A stretch of DNA of 64,000 nt from Allacma fusca (Eukaryota; Arthropoda; Collembola; Symphypleona; Sminthuridae): contig OX359249.1 of NCBI GenBank assembly GCA_947179485.1, positions 39,666,250 to 39,730,249 on the forward strand, given 5' to 3'. This document shows positions 26,892 through 40,400 of the stretch, piece by piece; the stretch's first letter is position 1, and each line of letters starts with the position of its first letter. The position numbers were made by a program, and so were the translations under genes. The notes below the pieces were generated by a model, which saw only the letters and a program-made list of their open reading frames with translations, had not been told where the DNA came from and did no database searches.

Positions 26892-29800
26892 GTAAAAAGT
26901 TTTGGAATATCTGTGTTTTTTTTATCAATTCTGATTCAGTTATTTATTTTTTTATTCATTATATACCCATTCATACGTACTCCCCCCGCGTTTCGTGGCC
27001 ACTTATTCTCTAGTTATTGTTATTTTCCCATTTTCCAGCTGGAATTGGTGGAAACGACTGTTGGCTCATCAATTATTTTACGTTTTGTTTGCATCTGTAA
27101 GTGAGAGATTTGATGATGGCCTTTATTGATGCTGACGTTGATTTCTTGGATATTAGGCAGCACTCCTCTCTATGTGTTTGCGGGAATGTTAGAGTTAGCT
27201 TGATGATGCGCATGGAAATGATGAGTGTTGATTTGTGAGAGCAGTGATTATAAAATCCTTATGACGGGGTCATTACGTAATCAGTGATAATTCAGCGATT
27301 CTGTATTAGTCTTTTTTATTTTTGCTACCTCAAAGTTTTGTAAGTGTAATTATGTACAAGTTGTGTTGTAGAAGTCAACATCTTTAGTAATACATGAATG
27401 GATGTTTTTACTGCGTTTTTATTTTGATTTGAATACGTTGTGTACATAGAAGCGCTCCATGGAATTATTTCGCAGTCAATTTTGTTTTTTCATGCTCAAC
27501 TTACGATACGTCTGGAGAGTTGCGCTTAGCATCTTTGTACTGGTGAAACCCTATACAGTATCTCTCTCGAAATGTACTTTCACATGTATATTTCAGATTT
27601 AATTATAAGTAAGAATGAAATTAGAGGAGCAGACGTGGTCTTGCATTGAAGCTGATATCTTTGTATTGTTTTACTTCATTACTATTATTATTATTACTAT
27701 TACTATTATTATTATGATGCTATTCCTATCCATCTTTAGTTTTTGACGTCCGACCTAAATACGACACAGGATACAGCAGATGTGCCATTAATTATAAGCA
27801 CAATGATGAATCTGAAATCAAACGGATATGCCCAGAAAGCTCGGCTCGTCCAAGATTTCAGGTTCTGATTCAAAATATTATGTATTTCCGAACCATACAG
27901 ATACTTGGAATTCGGATTCAATCGCTGTTGTCACACATGTATCTACGTATTTGCTCCCTGGTACTTGACTTGACACGAAGTGGAAAGTCTTTGCAAATGC
28001 AATATACAAATCTTGACTCTTGTTTTCTCTTGTCTCCTTCTCTTGCTCCCTCTCTGTCTCTGTCTGTCTCTCTCTCTCTCTCTCTCTTTGTATCTTCCAT
28101 GCTCTATTTTCTGTTGAGATATTTATGATACATATAAATAAATGGGCCTCTACACAGACGTGACCATGTCATGAATGATGTATCCACGATAGGATGTGAA
28201 TATTGTGAATGCGGCTCTCTGCCGTTGCCAAAGTAAGTTCAAATTTACATATTGGTGAGGACGTATATTGCCAAGATAAGTTTATGAAATTGGTGGTAAC
28301 TCCTTTCTTTTGGAAAAAAATCATGTTTGCCCAAGTCTGTCCGCCTTCTCATCTTCCCATACATGCATATGTTTCCATACGGATACGGACGCCGGGATAG
28401 AGGTTTGTGTTCCTATGCAGCTCCCTGGTTGTGCTTCGTTGTAGTTATTTTTTTTTCAAGAAATTCGCAAAATTTAAATACAAACATTGCTCCAAGGTTT
28501 ATGTAACTATAAAACTGTCATAAAACTTTGTTTGCTCAGTTGGACACAGTATTGTGTTTTGTTATCAACGCTGGCTCAGTTTATTTTTGTTGTTTTAGAC
28601 GTGTTGTTGCATCTTCCGTCAAGCATGTTATGCATGCACGCGTAATATTGTGATTTCAACATGGATACTCAACCAATGCTAATGGTTTTGGTGTAGATGT
28701 GGAGTGGGTCTGACACTTCTGATAGGACAAAGGTTGCTTGGGAACCTTTGTGATTTTTTCCCAAAGTATCCGCTCTCCGTATGCGTGTAGGCATGGTAAC
28801 TTTTGATACTGCTGATGGCACTGTATTCTTGTATTACTTGAAAAAAAAAACTCTTGTAAGAGGTTGAAGAGAGCTGTATCTGATGGGGACGAACTGACTA
28901 GGAGTTGACAGGGTATGAGGGTATAGTGTTTCTGTTGGCAGGGTTTATATAAACAAGGAATTAGCCCTTGTGTGTGCATATCTCTATATGTGTGTATTAA
29001 TCTTGGCATAAGCTGGAAATTGCACTATTTTTTTGTGACTCGAAAGTTTTCAAAAAAAAAACTCTTCCCTCAAACATATGGAACACATTTTTTGGGGTCC
29101 TCATGCAGATTTTACTTTGATAATAAACTCATGGAAAAAGGCTTGCGAATTTCTACTCTTTCAAGTATTATATTAACGATCCCACAAAGAACACGAGCTG
29201 GATGTTTGTCTGAAAGCGGAAAATTGCACAAATACAGATATCATTGAGGAGCATACTGATTGGTTTCCAAGCTGGATAATGTGGGAGTCATCTGAGCCCC
29301 CCCAAAAAAAAAAGAGTTGCCGAAATATGACAAAGACAGAATTCACAGAAGGAATTGCGCCAGCACTAAAACGTGCCTTTTGGCGCAATTTAACTCTCCA
29401 TAGACAAGCAGCTCGATATGTGGGTAAGTTGTATCATGTGGGTAGGCGTACGATCAATTTAGTTTAGACTCGTGGCAGATGGTGAGAACATTGAGAAATT
29501 TTATTGCAAGTTGTAAGAATATCATTTATGTAATGCTGGGCTGAAATTTCCCAACTCGACCTCCCATAAAATTACCTTAACTGTGTATACACGTACCCAT
29601 GTATGTACATAATTGCAAGCTCCAGTTGGCTAATAAAACAATCTTCTGGGGCTGCTTCCACCATCACCATCACCATCAGACCCTTTGAATTCTGTCTCTC
29701 GATTTCAATGAAACAACAGCCTTACAAGAGTCTACGAATAGGTGTTTGAGTAAAGTATAAAATTTGCGTGAAATATGTGATCATATTAAATGGATTTGGA

Positions 29801-32800
29801 AAATACAATAGGACTGAGAGACTGGTCTTTAGCTGGTCATATACATTCCACCCCAGCTTGCATCTGTACTGTATTATGCATTTCTAATATGAGGTAGAAC
29901 ACACCAGTCTTGGATATGACGTGTAGGGAAGTTGTGTGGAATTTGAAGGCAATTCCACAGATTTATTGATTCAATTTACAGTCTCTAAATTTGAGTTGGA
30001 TAAAGAAAGATATTTCACAAGCATATGAGTTTTGTATGCAGGGCAATGAAACTTTTTTTTTACAGTTTGGGTAGACGTAGACGTAGACACATACATACCT
30101 ACATATGAGCACATACGATTATACTGTACCAGGGTCCAAGTCCAAGTTTTGCCACTTGTATGGTCCCCATTTCATTATTATCTATCTCGCGCCTTCCAGG
30201 AAGAGGGAGAGAGAGAGAGAGCGAGCGAAATAGAGGAATTAACTTTCCACAGGACAATATTTCCTTCCATGTGTTTGTATCCCTGTGAATGAGATTTGTT
30301 GCTGTAAGCATGGAAATAAAAGGAAGGGTATGTAAAGAAGCAGGAGTGTTTGTCAAATGAATGAACGGGGTTTCTGCCCTGTGATATCTACATACATAAG
30401 GGCTATGACAGTGCTAAAATTATGTATAGGTATAGAAATTTATTGAGGTCTGGTGACGACAATCCAGTAATTCTGCTTTCCCTTCGCATTAGCAGGCAAG
30501 GCGAACACAGTATGGGTTAACAGTTCTAAAAATATCCATATTTGTACGGAACTCTCCTTCCCAGAGAACGGTCTCAACAATGGCGGAGTGTAAGGATCAT
30601 ATATGATTTTGACCCACGATGAGAGCCAGAATTGCTATTTACACAGTAGTAGAGACGTGGGCGTGAGCACTTCAATTTTCTGTACATATTATATCATGTC
30701 CCTTACATGCGTAACCTGTCCCCACATCATCAACCACGTACAGTATGTATGTATATAAATGTGACGGTTTATTTTATTACTGTGTACGTTCTCATACGAA
30801 GTAATATTATGTATGTATGTACATCCGCCAATGTGGACCTTACCAAGGAGGGTTATTACCTTTACTTTTGTACATTGTACTCAGCTGGTCAGTCTTTCTG
30901 CCTGAAATATTAAGGAATGTCTTACCATTTGCAGTGGTACTATGAATTTGTAAGATATATATTTTTGCATTTTGTTTCCAATTCAAGAGCTACTTCCCCA
31001 AGGGCTTCAGTCCTTGGATATTACATTCCTCCAGGAAATTATTATTTAGTGGGAAGAGAGATTTCAACATCCCATTGATTCGGATCAGTTGGTTTGTGAA
31101 AAGTTATAATAATTAGTAGTCAAAATGAATGGTATTTATCTAGACTTGACTTTTATTAAGGAAGTTGAAGCATGGTTAATTGTATGTTATCGTATTTATG
31201 GAAGACTTAATTTTCTGGATGATGGGACGTATTATAAGAAACGTGCGTACGCACATATGCTCTTGCCCAGTCCCATCATGTATAAATGGGGGATTTATCT
31301 TGAATTCATCTCTCTTTCCCCTTTTTCTAATGAGGGCGAGCCATAAAGACTTATTTCGACAGGACTCCGGCTTATACATATGCACAGTTCGAGAGAGGAG
31401 GGGAAGATTGAAATGTATAGTTGGAGCGAAACTTTGACCAGGACACGTACTGTTCGAAAGGCTGTATCGTTATTGAATTTCACCACAAATAATAACACTT
31501 CGGCCCTGTACCTCTGTGGTATGAATTCGTGCGGATATGTGAAAAGAGAGATATGCTAACAATAGGCAATGCCTACCCAATCAAGCTCATTCTCCCTGCG
31601 TCGAAAGGGAAGCTCAACTTCACCATGTCTCAGTTATGGGGAGGTGCATATACGGAATGTGAGAAAATAATAATGGCATTGTGCGAGTCACTGAGCCACA
31701 ATATATGTACCTTAGTCCATGCTTCCCCTTTTGGAAAATCTGCACCAGAAGAATTGGTCATTTGTAATGGGGAACTATTCCATTTAGAAATTCTCTTTTG
31801 GATCTTTTTTCAGCTCTCTCTCTCTCTCTCTCTCTCTATTACTAAAATGTCTAGCATGCGAGCCTTATTAGTGATTAGTTGATTTATCCTGAATTGAAAC
31901 ATGAGCTATCGAAATACAATTAATTCCTCCAGCTATTACAAGGATAATACAGTCCTCTGTGTAAGCCGTCAAGTATTTCTTGGACTTTATTTCCAGTGTC
32001 TACATACATGTATGGAATAATATTACTCATGAAAATAATATCCCGATCTGGGAAACGACCAACTGTAACCTTAAAAATTGGTTTTGTTTGGATGTGGATA
32101 TTTTTTCCGCCAGAAATTATTATCAACCGCAAGTTTCCCCTCCTCCAAATAACAAGTAAAACTCTTGCAATAGTTCCACACTGGTGTTCCTAACCATTCC
32201 GAAAGCACTACAAGTATTTTTGTAGAGGTCACCAACGATATGGACAGTCGGCTCTTTATTTCTGACCCGGTAGTACCATTCAATTTGGCTATAGTGATAG
32301 GAAACATGAAAATTATTATTTTAACTTGGTCCTCTAGTACGATTCTGCCTTTTCTTCAAATTGCACAGTCGAGTCACTTGCCCAGCCCAAGCCCTCACAT
32401 TTCGTGTAGAAAATATACCCCTGCTAGCCGAATTTTAAACTCCCAGTCTAACTCCGTAGGTACTTTCTACTATGAGCGTAGATATACGCAGAGGAAACAA
32501 AATGGAGCCAAGAAGTGCGGAATTAACTTCGTAAACGTTTCTGCTTTGTTTCAATCCATTCCTAATATGTTCATGTATGTTCTAAGTAAGTATGAGTGTA
32601 AACAAGTGCAGAGAAATAGTGTACAGTACAACGCTCCACGGAACATCTACATGCACATACATACATCTATCGACAATAGATCGTTCCCTTGAGCCGAAAG
32701 TTGAGCGTATGGGATTCCAGTTGAAAAAGGCAACTTTACTCCGGGTATAAACATACAAAGTTTGATGGGTGTGTGCAGACTGCTTTTGGTTAAAAACGTG

Positions 32801-35800
32801 ACTTGGAATTTTCATCATTAGACCAAAGAGGAAAACTGGAGGAAAAACCGTCACTTTTGTTAATACTTGCGCTAAACTTTCCGTCTGTGTACTTTTAATA
32901 AGTTCACTATCACACTTCTGCATTTTGTCTTTCCATGCGTGCCTTGAAGATTCCTTTTGACACATTTTTTTTTGTCAAAACAAATATCACTTCTAAATAT
33001 GCAAATAATTTTTTTTTACAACATAGATATTGATCTTTTGAAATAGCACCAGTACGAGTACAATATTGCATAAAGTATTCTTCAAGGATATTTTTATACT
33101 GTAGAGCTACATATGTATGCCAGACAGGAAGTTAAAATAGTAAAAATTCTAATATTATTGTGTGAATAATTTGTAAATAGTGTTCCTAATTACCGACACT
33201 AATTAAGAGACCAGCTCCAATGTAATTATTACAGATAGAGAGTTCCTTGCATATGTATGTCAGGACTGGGTTTACCAAAAAATTTGTTAGCACATCATCA
33301 TTGAATTTTAAACCCCTGGCAGATAGTTCATTTTGAAAAATGCTTTCATTGAATAAATTCCACGTGGAGTGCTGCTGACATGATTGAATTTAAATGAATA
33401 CATATGCAACTGCAATTGAAATTGAGGGGTAATGGGGTGGAAAAATACCTGAAAGGCTAAAATTTTAGCTATCTGGAAGTGGCACTGAACCAGAAAGGAA
33501 AGTTCCGTCCTAGTTTCATATTGATATATATGGGTAGATAGAATTAACTTTCTCATATTATCCTGTGAAAATATATTTAACGAATACCAAGTCTTTCACC
33601 CAGCGAGGAAATTGCAAATTTTTGTTTATCTCATCTCAATTCTAATATTATTCAGTGGTTGGAAGGGACTTTGAAATACGTAGGTAGTAGCATTGTCTCC
33701 ATGGAATCTGGATCATTCTTTATTTGGAGTGGCATACTTAAAATCCACGTGATATGTAATTATACGTAAAAATTTACATACAATTTAAAGGGTTTCATCT
33801 CTCCTATGATATTATATTGAAACCAATAATATCTGAAGTGATCCAGAAGGAGGAACCTGGAAAATATGGAGAGCTTGATTCCGTCACGGGTACCTGCATA
33901 TGTACATAAATACACTTCATGCCCTCATTTTAATTCCCATATTAAAAACTTATATATGTAATATTATAGATATTTATAACTTAATTTGCTTGTAGAGGAT
34001 AGAGCATGTGAATACTAACTATAATATATATACCTATAATAGAGGAGGAATGGAAGGGGAAAATTTAGTAGTTGATTTTCAAAAGTTCAAAATGAATCGA
34101 CTGAAAAATAAATTAATGGAAAACTTATGCAGACTCGGAGTAATCGGAGGTGGAGGTTGGAGGAAGGAATGGAAGAGTACAGCTTTGATCATTTTATGTG
34201 GTTTGATTTTCATGATAGTGTTCTTCTTGTAGCTCGACTCCACTAACCCGTGCTGCCTCTGAATTTCCCACTTTCCCACATTATTTCCTAGATTATATAT
34301 GTGAAAATTTCCATGCATTTAGCCATAAGCACTCGGATGGTTTTTATAGAGCGAGATAAGGATTTTCATGGTATCCACATCAAACACTCCCCATGTCTGT
34401 ACATATGTAGGAAAGTTTATTATCTTGTCAATTTTTTCTTCCTGTTAGTCCATAGAAGGAAAAGAGTTTCTCTGGTTTGCGTCTAGTGTCTACCTCGGGG
34501 ATGAAATATTTCCATTTCCACCTATACTTTCGGGAGCCATTTGAACAACAAATGTGTATCTTCGTAGAAAACTACTCTCTTAGTATTTGAATGTGTATGT
34601 AGTGTGTGTCTAGGAGTAGGTTCATATATGTAGTTGCCGTCTTTCAGGATTGAGGAGAGTGTCTGACTGTGTTCAAACGTTGTGTGTTCTTAGGGACGGA
34701 GAGATGCGATACGAGTAGACAAGAAATGACTGCATGGTGAGGGAAAAAGTAGTTTATAAGGACATGCCATGGCCCGTGTCTCTGTAAATAATTGCATTAC
34801 CTCTTTAGTCCTGTTGGACACATCTCATTCTTATGGCGCTCGTTTACTCGGCAAACAGTTGTCACTGACTGAGTACACGGTTATTATTTCTGGTTCTTTT
34901 TACTCCTCTTATGTCTACCCTTGCATGTTCATTAGGTACTGTGACTAACGAATGCAGAGTAGTGGGGGCTTGAAATAGAGATATCGGCACGACGTCTGTA
35001 ATTATACATGAGAGTCCTTTCCGTGTAAGAGACTAATAGGAGGGCTCTCCGGGAGGAGGGAGTCGGACATGCCTCCCATTGAAAAACCTCCATGAAATTG
35101 AGGACTCGGACGAACGGAAGGAAATCCGATTAAAACTTAAAATTGTAACTTGCTGACCTTTCAATCCCCTGTGGCTTCCAAATTGATCCCAGTACTTAAC
35201 TTTCTGTAGAGAGGTCCTCTCGATTGTACTGCCCAGAATAAAGTTAATGGCAGGAGTTGTCAATTTTGAATGTGGTTGTTGGCCATGCCATGGACCTCAT
35301 CAATAATGAACCTTCTTTCATGTTGCCCGGAGTGGAGTGGGCGAAAACAATGACAGTTGATAATGAAATCGGATAATAATTATTTATAAAAACTAGCTCT
35401 CTCAGTGTGGGTCCCAATTTTCCAATGTATTATGCACATGTTGGGTTAAGGAACGTGCCCGTTGGAACCCTCTGAATGAAATTCCGAAAGTTACAGTGAT
35501 TTATTTGGGTCATATTAACACTCAAACCTGTTCATTCATTCACGTCCTACTGGACCCACTTACTTGGCGTTGCCGCTGACGAAGAGAAATGAGTGTGTCC
35601 TGAATAGAAATATTTCATCGACGGAGCTGAACGGCGGGGAAAAAAACATAGATCAGTAGAGGCTGGTTTTCCAGAAGCAACTGCTGTGTTGTAGGGAAGA
35701 TTTGAACGTTGATCAAACTCTCTGGGTGAAAATCCCTCAGCTACTACTTCGTCAGACAGTTTTTTTTTCTCCTTGTTCCTTCCTTCCTGTCGAATGACAA

Positions 35801-37430
35801 AAGGGCGAAACAGTGAAAGCTTCGAACAGTTTATTAACACCGTGTGCAAACATGTTGTCTGTCTCTCCCTTTCTATCTCTGACTCGGCATCCTGTTTGAC
35901 TTTAGTGAGAAGATGTATCTGATTGTATGTATATATTCCGTTGCGGACCAGCTGCATTGAGCTGTTGTTCCATCCAGGAATGCACACACACACACACACA
36001 CACACACACAAGTCAGCACCTACCATCAAACTTTGAGATGCTGAGGGAATGCCGGAGCGTCTGTATAAGACGAGAGGATAAGAAGTTTCTCTCTGGTCAA
36101 CGTGCCCTGCTCGTATGTAAATTATCTCGGGCCGAGTTACAGCCAAAACACTTGCGTTCTCCTCCTCCTCCGCCTCCTCCTTCTCCATACATTATGCCCA
36201 TGTTCCTTACATTCGCTTGTGTAATGTCCTCTTTACATAGGAAGCCACTTATTGTCTCATGCTGCATTAACCCTTGATACTAGTTGCCAGCCCTGTCCCT
36301 TTATCTCGGATTAGAATTTTTTTGCAAAAAAAAAACGAATACTGGACTCAAGTTATGGTAACGAGGCTAAATGAGGCAACAGGAGCCAAACCGTATCTTC
36401 TCTTTGACAAAAGTATGCTAAGCACGGATATGTGTACATATGTACACACACAAACACACACACACTTATCTACATATATTTTATACCTAGCCAAATATGT
36501 ACTCACTCATATGGGAGTATACGGGTACTAGGGGAAGAGCTGCATTTGCGAATTTCCAACTTTCATTTTTTGGCTGACGCAGTACAGCTGGAAACTAAAC
36601 TTACGTATATGTCTCTCAGAGAGAAGAACACGCGTGTCGACAAAAATTTGCCCTCAAAGATACCCTGGAAAAAAAAGGAGGAAGAGTTTAGTGGACACAC
36701 ATTCAAGTTTAAGGATATATATTTGAAACTCAAGTAAAACTTGTGTGGGGTTGTTTGCTGAAAAAAAAAACTGGACTGAAAATGTTGTAAAACTGCGCAA
36801 TAATTGGTTACATAGGTAATAAAAGATGGAGGAAGAAATTCCGAATATATAAAAAAAAATCAAATTCAAAGTTTGAAATTCCCAACAAAACCTCAAGATT
36901 TCAATACTTTTAGTTTAAAAGATTTTTTCCCCAGATATTCTGCTGGTGAAATGTCTTGAACTCACTGTGTAAGATTGCCGCTAGGTAAAATCAATAGTCA
37001 GACGGGAAATATTTCATGTGTGCATTCACTCTGTAAAATGTTGGGAGGATGATACAGGACGAGAAAAGGAGAGTAGATAAGGCGATCTTTCTCTTCCTCT
37101 CAAACTCTGTTTGCATGAGCAGGAAAGTCGAAGGATGGAGAGGAAAATAATAGCATATTATTCAATACTCCTCTAAGACGTGGAGGTGATTCAAAGAATG
37201 GAACCTCTGTATAGAACATAGGTTAGTAAATAATACAGATATGAGACTTCGTATACAACCAACGAATTTGAAGTGGAGAAGTAGTATTTTTGGCATGAAA
37301 GGAAGATTGGTAGAAATAGGAAGAGAAGACAAGTAATTCAAAGAATATGAGGCAGGGAAGACTTCAAGAGAGGCCGTAGGAGAGCAGAGAGAGAGAGAGA
37401 GAGAGAGAGAGTGAGAGAGAGAGAGAGAGA

Positions 37431-37494
<64 letters not shown>

Positions 37495-40400
37495 GTGTTA
37501 GAATGGCGATAAAATTTCCTCGGACAATAGATCATGTGATTGATCGTCAGAGTCTAATCCAACTTAGTCGGAAACTTTTGTGCCTGTAATGGGCATAAGG
37601 ATATGATAATCGAACTGTGTAATCACCAATGTTCCTATTTAATCCTATTTAGCTGATTCATTGTCACAATGGTACATATACATACATAGATCCATACTTG
37701 GAGATATAGAATGAACGTTTAGACTGATTGTGAATGTAATAACTAACAAATGATATATCTCTATATGTGTTCATATATGGACATGGCATACCTTCTGAAA
37801 AGAAAACCCACGCAGATTCATATAAAGCCACAGTTTCGTGTGAGTATATATGATGATGATTAAACATTCCTATTTCCATAGAACCACTATACATATAATT
37901 ACGTATTATATATTTATAATAAGGACGTTAAAACATACTTCAAAACCCAGCTATGCTCCATGCCAAACCCCCCTAAAAAGAAACATATTAACAGACAGGC
38001 CCATCAGAAAGGTTTTGTGCTGCTAATGTAATGAAAAACGTATCTTCAAAATGTGTGTCTACTTTAAATCTAGGCAACAAAGACTCCAAAGGGAAAGTCA
38101 GATCCAGACGGGATTCGTTCAGTTGTGTTGGACCCAATGCGGAAGGTATTGTCACCCAACTATTTTTTGTTAATTGTCTCCTGTCCAAAATTTCATCTGT
38201 TACACTGTTACACTGCACTCATATAACTCAATGTAGATTGCTGAATTTACTTTGTTAGTCCCTTGTTCTCTTACGGAGGAGGTATGTGGAACAGGGTGAC
38301 CTCACGTGACATAACTGACTGTAGAAGTCTCCACAGCTAAAATCTGACACTGTTGCTATTTTTGTAATTATTACTGATCTATAGATACTTGATAGTGTTC
38401 TTGTACATAATGTTAAAATCACTCTGTATAGATACTCATCTCTAATATTTGTAATGTTAATGGATTTTAGATTGTTCTTATTTATTTTATTTTATTTTAG
38501 TTTGTAGAATTTTTGTAATTATTAGTGTAATTACTTGTAGTTTGCCTCTACACACACACATTGCACTGCGATCAGCTCTCGTGTCGGGGGTGTAAGGTAA
38601 CGGAATACTCCAGTGCTTTTATCTCGCTACAAAGATGTACATACAAACTGCATCCGCACTCGCTCACTCACCTCGGCCCTCTCCGCTCGATCAAATGACA
38701 AAAATATATTGCTCCTTCCAATGATAGCTGTGACTATACAAATAAACATATCCCATTTCTTACTCCAAGTCGACGTCATAGAATTCATTTTGAAAACAGC
38801 TGTGTGGCTGTGTGATACTATTAGGTTTGTATTAGGTTCTGGGTAGGTAACCCCAAGTAGAAAAAATAAATTGCGAGTCTCCAAGTAAGCCCTACATAAT
38901 AAAACATTTGGGAAACGTTATCCATTTTTTATGTAAGCGGGGCATACATACATACATATCTCGACAGATATGTATCCACATGGGTTCCTGCTGTCTCTAT
39001 ATACATTTAATGGCATGAATGGCCCGGAGAAATTTCTCCCCACACTTACTTGGGGAATGTTGCACCATCCCAAAAATACAAAACTATTTCCTTATTTTCC
39101 AAGAAATTCTTTTTGTTTTCCCAACTTGTTGTTACGATGTTGGAGTAAATATTAGACTGCCCTGAATGTCTGTCATGGTACTGCTTTGATCTCTTTTTTA
39201 TTTCTTTTGCTCGACTTTTCCAGAACCTATTACAACTTCTTACCTGTACGAACCAAGTGTTATCTTTTACATTATTTCTTTTTGGTCCTATCATTTAATC
39301 ATGGGCAGACAGTAATAATCTGTAATTAAATACATCAAAAGCGGATTCTCTCGTGGGTGAGGGAAGGGAGCTCTCGGGCCTGGATGGATTGAGGGGCTTT
39401 TCCCGTATCTATATATAAACATTACTTCCGTATATATACATTTATGTATATATATATATATATATGCTGTCTTTATCCCCATGCTGTAAAACGTTGATTA
39501 CCGTTTTATGGCATCCGGAATAGTAATTTTATTATTGAACTAGCTAAGGGTGTGATAAAAGTTGGAGATTTCTTAATAAAAAATTAGATTGCTTTGGGGT
39601 AAGGGATGCTAAATAATAATGACAAAAATAAAAACTAACGGGTATCTAGTTGTTACATGTACAGTAAGAAGAAAAAAAAACCATTGTCTTCTCAAGCTCA
39701 GGATATTACGGGTGGACGGTTGATTATTTATTACGCGTTGATAGTAATACATACTTCTCTGGGAAACTTCATTCCCTCAAATGAATTATTTTGTTATCGT
39801 GAACACGGGGGTCTCATGCTGCAACACCCCATAATTTGTTTTTATATAAGTACGATGCTTGACCGCTTTCAAAGTGCTTTTTGGCATGCACATCTCGGCT
39901 AAGCCAGCTGCATGTATTCCCATTTGGTGGAACATTTTACTTATTTCAAAGTCCTTGTCAGATTTTTCTTAAACCTTTCTGTTTCTAGGATTATGCGTTT
40001 TGAGGCACATTGGAAGTACAAGGCCATGTCTAACCAAAATTGAAGCCGTAACTCATGTTTTATAGTTTGTGTATACCTATAAGACGAAGATGTTTCCCTA
40101 GATATGGAAAATGTATCAATCCTCCCTGTCCCAAGCTCCAGTAGGATATTATGTTAGCAAATATTATTTATAGTGTTTTACATATACATGTGAACTTTTT
40201 GGGCAAGGATTTGTTTATTATTTACGCTTGCATAATCTTGTACTTCCCCCGCAGCCTACATCCTATGGATGTAGATACATACACACACACACACTACTAG
40301 ATACCATACGCCATACAAATACAACATCACATCCTAGGTACACAAATACGTCGGAGTTAACCAAACACAAGAATAGATAAAAACCAGTAGTTTCTGGAGC

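Noticed and set aside
31529..31882. Plus-strand open frame of 117 codons, partly protein-like
   Set aside because: Its end is a CT microsatellite and no homologous family or splice partner was recognised.
32240..32965. Open frames on both strands of 150 and 127 codons in intron 1
   Set aside because: No domain pattern, no splice-supported continuation, mutually overlapping.
35547..36188. Minus-strand open frame of 213 codons, the longest uninterrupted frame outside known exons except exon 11
   Set aside because: It runs through the CA microsatellite at 35983-36010 (giving CVCVCV), is otherwise without domain pattern, and overlaps a similarly open frame on the plus strand.
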